From: Acidobacteriota bacterium
GTDB taxonomy: Bacteria > Acidobacteriota > Blastocatellia > Pyrinomonadales > Pyrinomonadaceae
Direction of reading: 5' to 3'
Assembly (NCBI GenBank): GCA_029862725.1
Contig: JAOTWT010000242.1
Span: forward strand, 1 to 5,462
DNA: 5,462 nt
The notes beneath the pieces are model-generated. The model searched no databases. It was not told where the DNA came from and saw only the letters and a program-made list of their open reading frames with translations. Positions 3,726 to 5,462 of this stretch are shown here, in pieces. Numbering within the stretch: position 1 is the stretch's first letter; the number at the start of each line of letters is the position of its first letter. A program made the position numbers and the translations under genes.

Positions 3726-5462
3726 ATGGCAGATTTAGTAAAAATCACGATTAACGGCAACGATTTTGAGATCGAAGAGGGCACCCCCTTAATTGACGCG
3801 TGCAACAAGAACGACTTCGGCATACCTTCGTTTTGCTATTATGCCGATCTCGAACTGCAGGCATCGTGCCGTATGTGCCTCGTAAGGATCGATAAGATGC
3901 CAAAGCTCCAGGCCTCGTGCTCGATCCCGGTTCGCGACGGAATGGTCGTCACGACCCAGAGCGAGGAGATCGAAAAAGCCCAGCGGGCGATGGGAGAATT
4001 TTTGCTCGCCAACCACCCCCTCGACTGCCCTGTTTGCGACCGGGGCGGTGAATGCGAGCTTCAGGAAATCATCTTTGACTGGGGCGATGTGGAAGAGAGG
4101 TTCACCGAACCCAAGAATGCACACCCGGAAAAATTTCTATCGCCGATGGTCGCAAACGACCAGCAGCGTTGCATACTTTGCAAACGCTGCACACGCGTCT
4201 GCCACGAGTGGATGGGCGAAGATGTAATCGAAGCCGGAAACCGCGGCGCTAATACTGTGATCGGGACCTACGGAGGCTGGCTCGACTGTTCGCAGTGCGG
4301 CAACTGCGTCGAGGTCTGCCCGACCGGGACCCTGCTTGACGGCGTCTACCGGCACGCAACCCGGCCGTGGGAACTGGATCAGACGGTCACCACGGACACC
4401 TACAGCTCGGACGGTATGCAGTTGAGTATCGGGACACGCGGCGGAGAAGTGCACCGAATCGTAGCCCGCGACCGCTATGTCGATGGACTCAACGGTGAGT
4501 TCCTCGACGTAAAGGCCCGATTCGCGCATGAGTTTGTAAACCATCCGGATCGAATTAAGACGCCGCTAATACGTTATTCAAAGGGCGGGAAACTGATCCC
4601 GGCGACATGGGACGAGGCGATTTCCTTCGCCGCAGAAAAATTCAAGGAAGCGGGGAACTCTGTTGGCGTGGTTGCCAGCCCGCGATTGACCAACGAATCC
4701 GTATTTACACTCAATCGATTTGCCGGTGAGTTTGGCGGGGGAAAAATCGCCGTCTCCGACCGCTCGAACCTTCCCTCGTTTATGGACAACATGAGCGTGC
4801 GCCTCTGTACTCCGAAAGAGATTCGGTACGCCTCGGTAATCCTTCTGATAGGCGGCGAGCCCGAAGAAGAGCAGACCTACACGGCGAAGCAGATGCGGCA
4901 GGCGGTGCGTAATGGGGGCGCCCGGTTGATCATCGTAAACGAGGTGCCAATTAGACTTACAGATTCTGCGACGCAATTTGTCCATGTCAACGAGGGCACA
5001 ATCGACGCCTTAGTGCCGGCCATATTCGGACTCGGGGACAAGAGTTTTGTCGACAGGATCGGCATCACCGGAGCGGAGATCGATAAAATACGAGAGACCA
5101 TCCAGCAAGCCGAAGGCGATGTGATAATAGCCGCGGGGAGCGAACTCTCGTCCGAAAGCCAGGCCGTTATCGCCGGTTCCGCTTCGCGTTTCGAAGGCGC
5201 AAACAGGCGGGTGCTGCTGCGTCCCTTGCCTGCATATAATAATTCTGTAGGAGCGCATGACATGACCGCCGGGCGGATGACCGTTGAAGAAGCATTATCC
5301 GGGGTTAAAGCCGCTCTCGTCGGGGGCAGTCTGCAGGACGCTTCACTTTTGAACGCTGTGGATTTCGTGGTCGTCCAGGAATTATTTAAAACCGAGACCA
5401 CTGCGCACGCCGACATCATCCTGCCGGCCGCGAGTTTCGCCGAATGTGACGGAACTTACACG
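3726..5462 (+). CDS. nuoG: NADH-quinone oxidoreductase subunit G (NuoG, 75 kDa Fe-S subunit), C-terminus beyond window
   Basis: NuoG carries the Fe-S clusters that relay electrons from NuoF toward the quinone-linked subunits. The first 579 residues are visible and the frame is open at the window end. Cluster motifs in order: 2Fe-2S N1b by C37, C48, C51 and C65; N5 by H97, C101, C104 and C110 (HPLDCPVCDRGGEC); then two full CxxCxxCxxxC motifs at C149/C152/C155/C159 and C188/C191/C194/C198. N4 would use C149, C152, C155 and C198; the other four would hold an additional cluster that ordinary NuoG lacks. The molybdopterin-oxidoreductase-like domain follows from about residue 215. Its expected N7 cysteines are replaced by D224, S227, M231 and about D261. 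Near the end, HADIILPAASFAECDGTYT (561-579) is the conserved segment of this domain. An in-frame TAA at 3720 makes ATG 3726 the first possible ATG start; no clear Shine-Dalgarno sequence precedes it. Confidence 0.95.
   Translation, partial: MADLVKITINGNDFEIEEGTPLIDACNKNDFGIPSFCYYADLELQASCRMCLVRIDKMPKLQASCSIPVRDGMVVTTQSEEIEKAQRAMGEFLLANHPLDCPVCDRGGECELQEIIFDWGDVEERFTEPKNAHPEKFLSPMVANDQQRCILCKRCTRVCHEWMGEDVIEAGNRGANTVIGTYGGWLDCSQCGNCVEVCPTGTLLDGVYRHATRPWELDQTVTTDTYSSDGMQLSIGTRGGEVHRIVARDRYVDGLNGEFLDVKARFAHEFVNHPDRIKTPLIRYSKGGKLIPATWDEAISFAAEKFKEAGNSVGVVASPRLTNESVFTLNRFAGEFGGGKIAVSDRSNLPSFMDNMSVRLCTPKEIRYASVILLIGGEPEEEQTYTAKQMRQAVRNGGARLIIVNEVPIRLTDSATQFVHVNEGTIDALVPAIFGLGDKSFVDRIGITGAEIDKIRETIQQAEGDVIIAAGSELSSESQAVIAGSASRFEGANRRVLLRPLPAYNNSVGAHDMTAGRMTVEEALSGVKAALVGGSLQDASLLNAVDFVVVQELFKTETTAHADIILPAASFAECDGTYT

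Noticed and set aside
3335..3823. Open frame on the - strand with a hydrophobic stretch, spanning thx and the nuoG start
   Set aside because: The hydrophobic part is the complement of the lysine-rich thx codons (AAA/AAG read as TTT/CTT). Three + strand genes with better support occupy the region.
4877..5419. Open frame of 180 codons on the - strand opposite nuoG
   Set aside because: It is a shadow of the nuoG coding frame, with low-complexity serine- and alanine-rich content and no start signal.

Overview
This window is a stretch of a bacterial nuo operon, which encodes the peripheral arm of respiratory complex I (proton-pumping NADH:quinone oxidoreductase). All genes lie on the + strand. 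The order is nuoD (C-terminal end only), nuoE, a 73-residue protein of unknown function, nuoF, a predicted four-helix membrane protein of unknown function, a 39-residue ribosomal protein THX gene, and nuoG (N-terminal 579 residues, cut by the window end). The sequence is about half G+C with no sign of a mobile element, phage or CRISPR. The host cannot be fixed from this sequence alone. The separate nuoD, the THX gene, the moderate G+C and the extra small genes would fit Acidobacteriota (Blastocatellia-like) or a similar non-proteobacterial lineage, but this is a low-confidence inference.

Layout: nuoD ends at 684. A 100-base gap (685-784) follows that is unlike the rest of the window. It holds six tandem heptamers ending in TCAG, then, after 29 bases, a second run of TG-led heptamers that reaches into the nuoE start codon and contains a perfect 9-bp inverted repeat. 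nuoE (785-1321) is followed after 2 bases by the small gene (1324-1545) and after 11 more by nuoF (1557-2843). A 49-base gap begins with another ATTCAG heptamer and ends with a strong ribosome-binding site for the membrane protein (2893-3576). thx (3579-3698) follows after 2 bases with its own strong ribosome-binding site. nuoG starts at 3726 and runs off the end.

How the genes work together: NuoF binds NADH and FMN and carries one 4Fe-4S cluster. NuoE carries the off-pathway 2Fe-2S cluster. NuoG carries the chain of Fe-S clusters leading onward, and NuoD forms part of the quinone site. The tight spacing suggests one transcript that also carries two uncharacterised genes and a ribosomal protein gene.

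The most notable points are in nuoG and in the spacer. NuoG has two complete CxxCxxCxxxC motifs, as in [FeFe]-hydrogenases, where ordinary NuoG retains only enough cysteines for cluster N4. At the same time all cysteines expected for cluster N7 are replaced. The heptamer arrays and the two unknown operon members are the other points worth following up. I see no evidence of a wholly new system such as a defence island; this is an unusual variant of a core respiratory operon.
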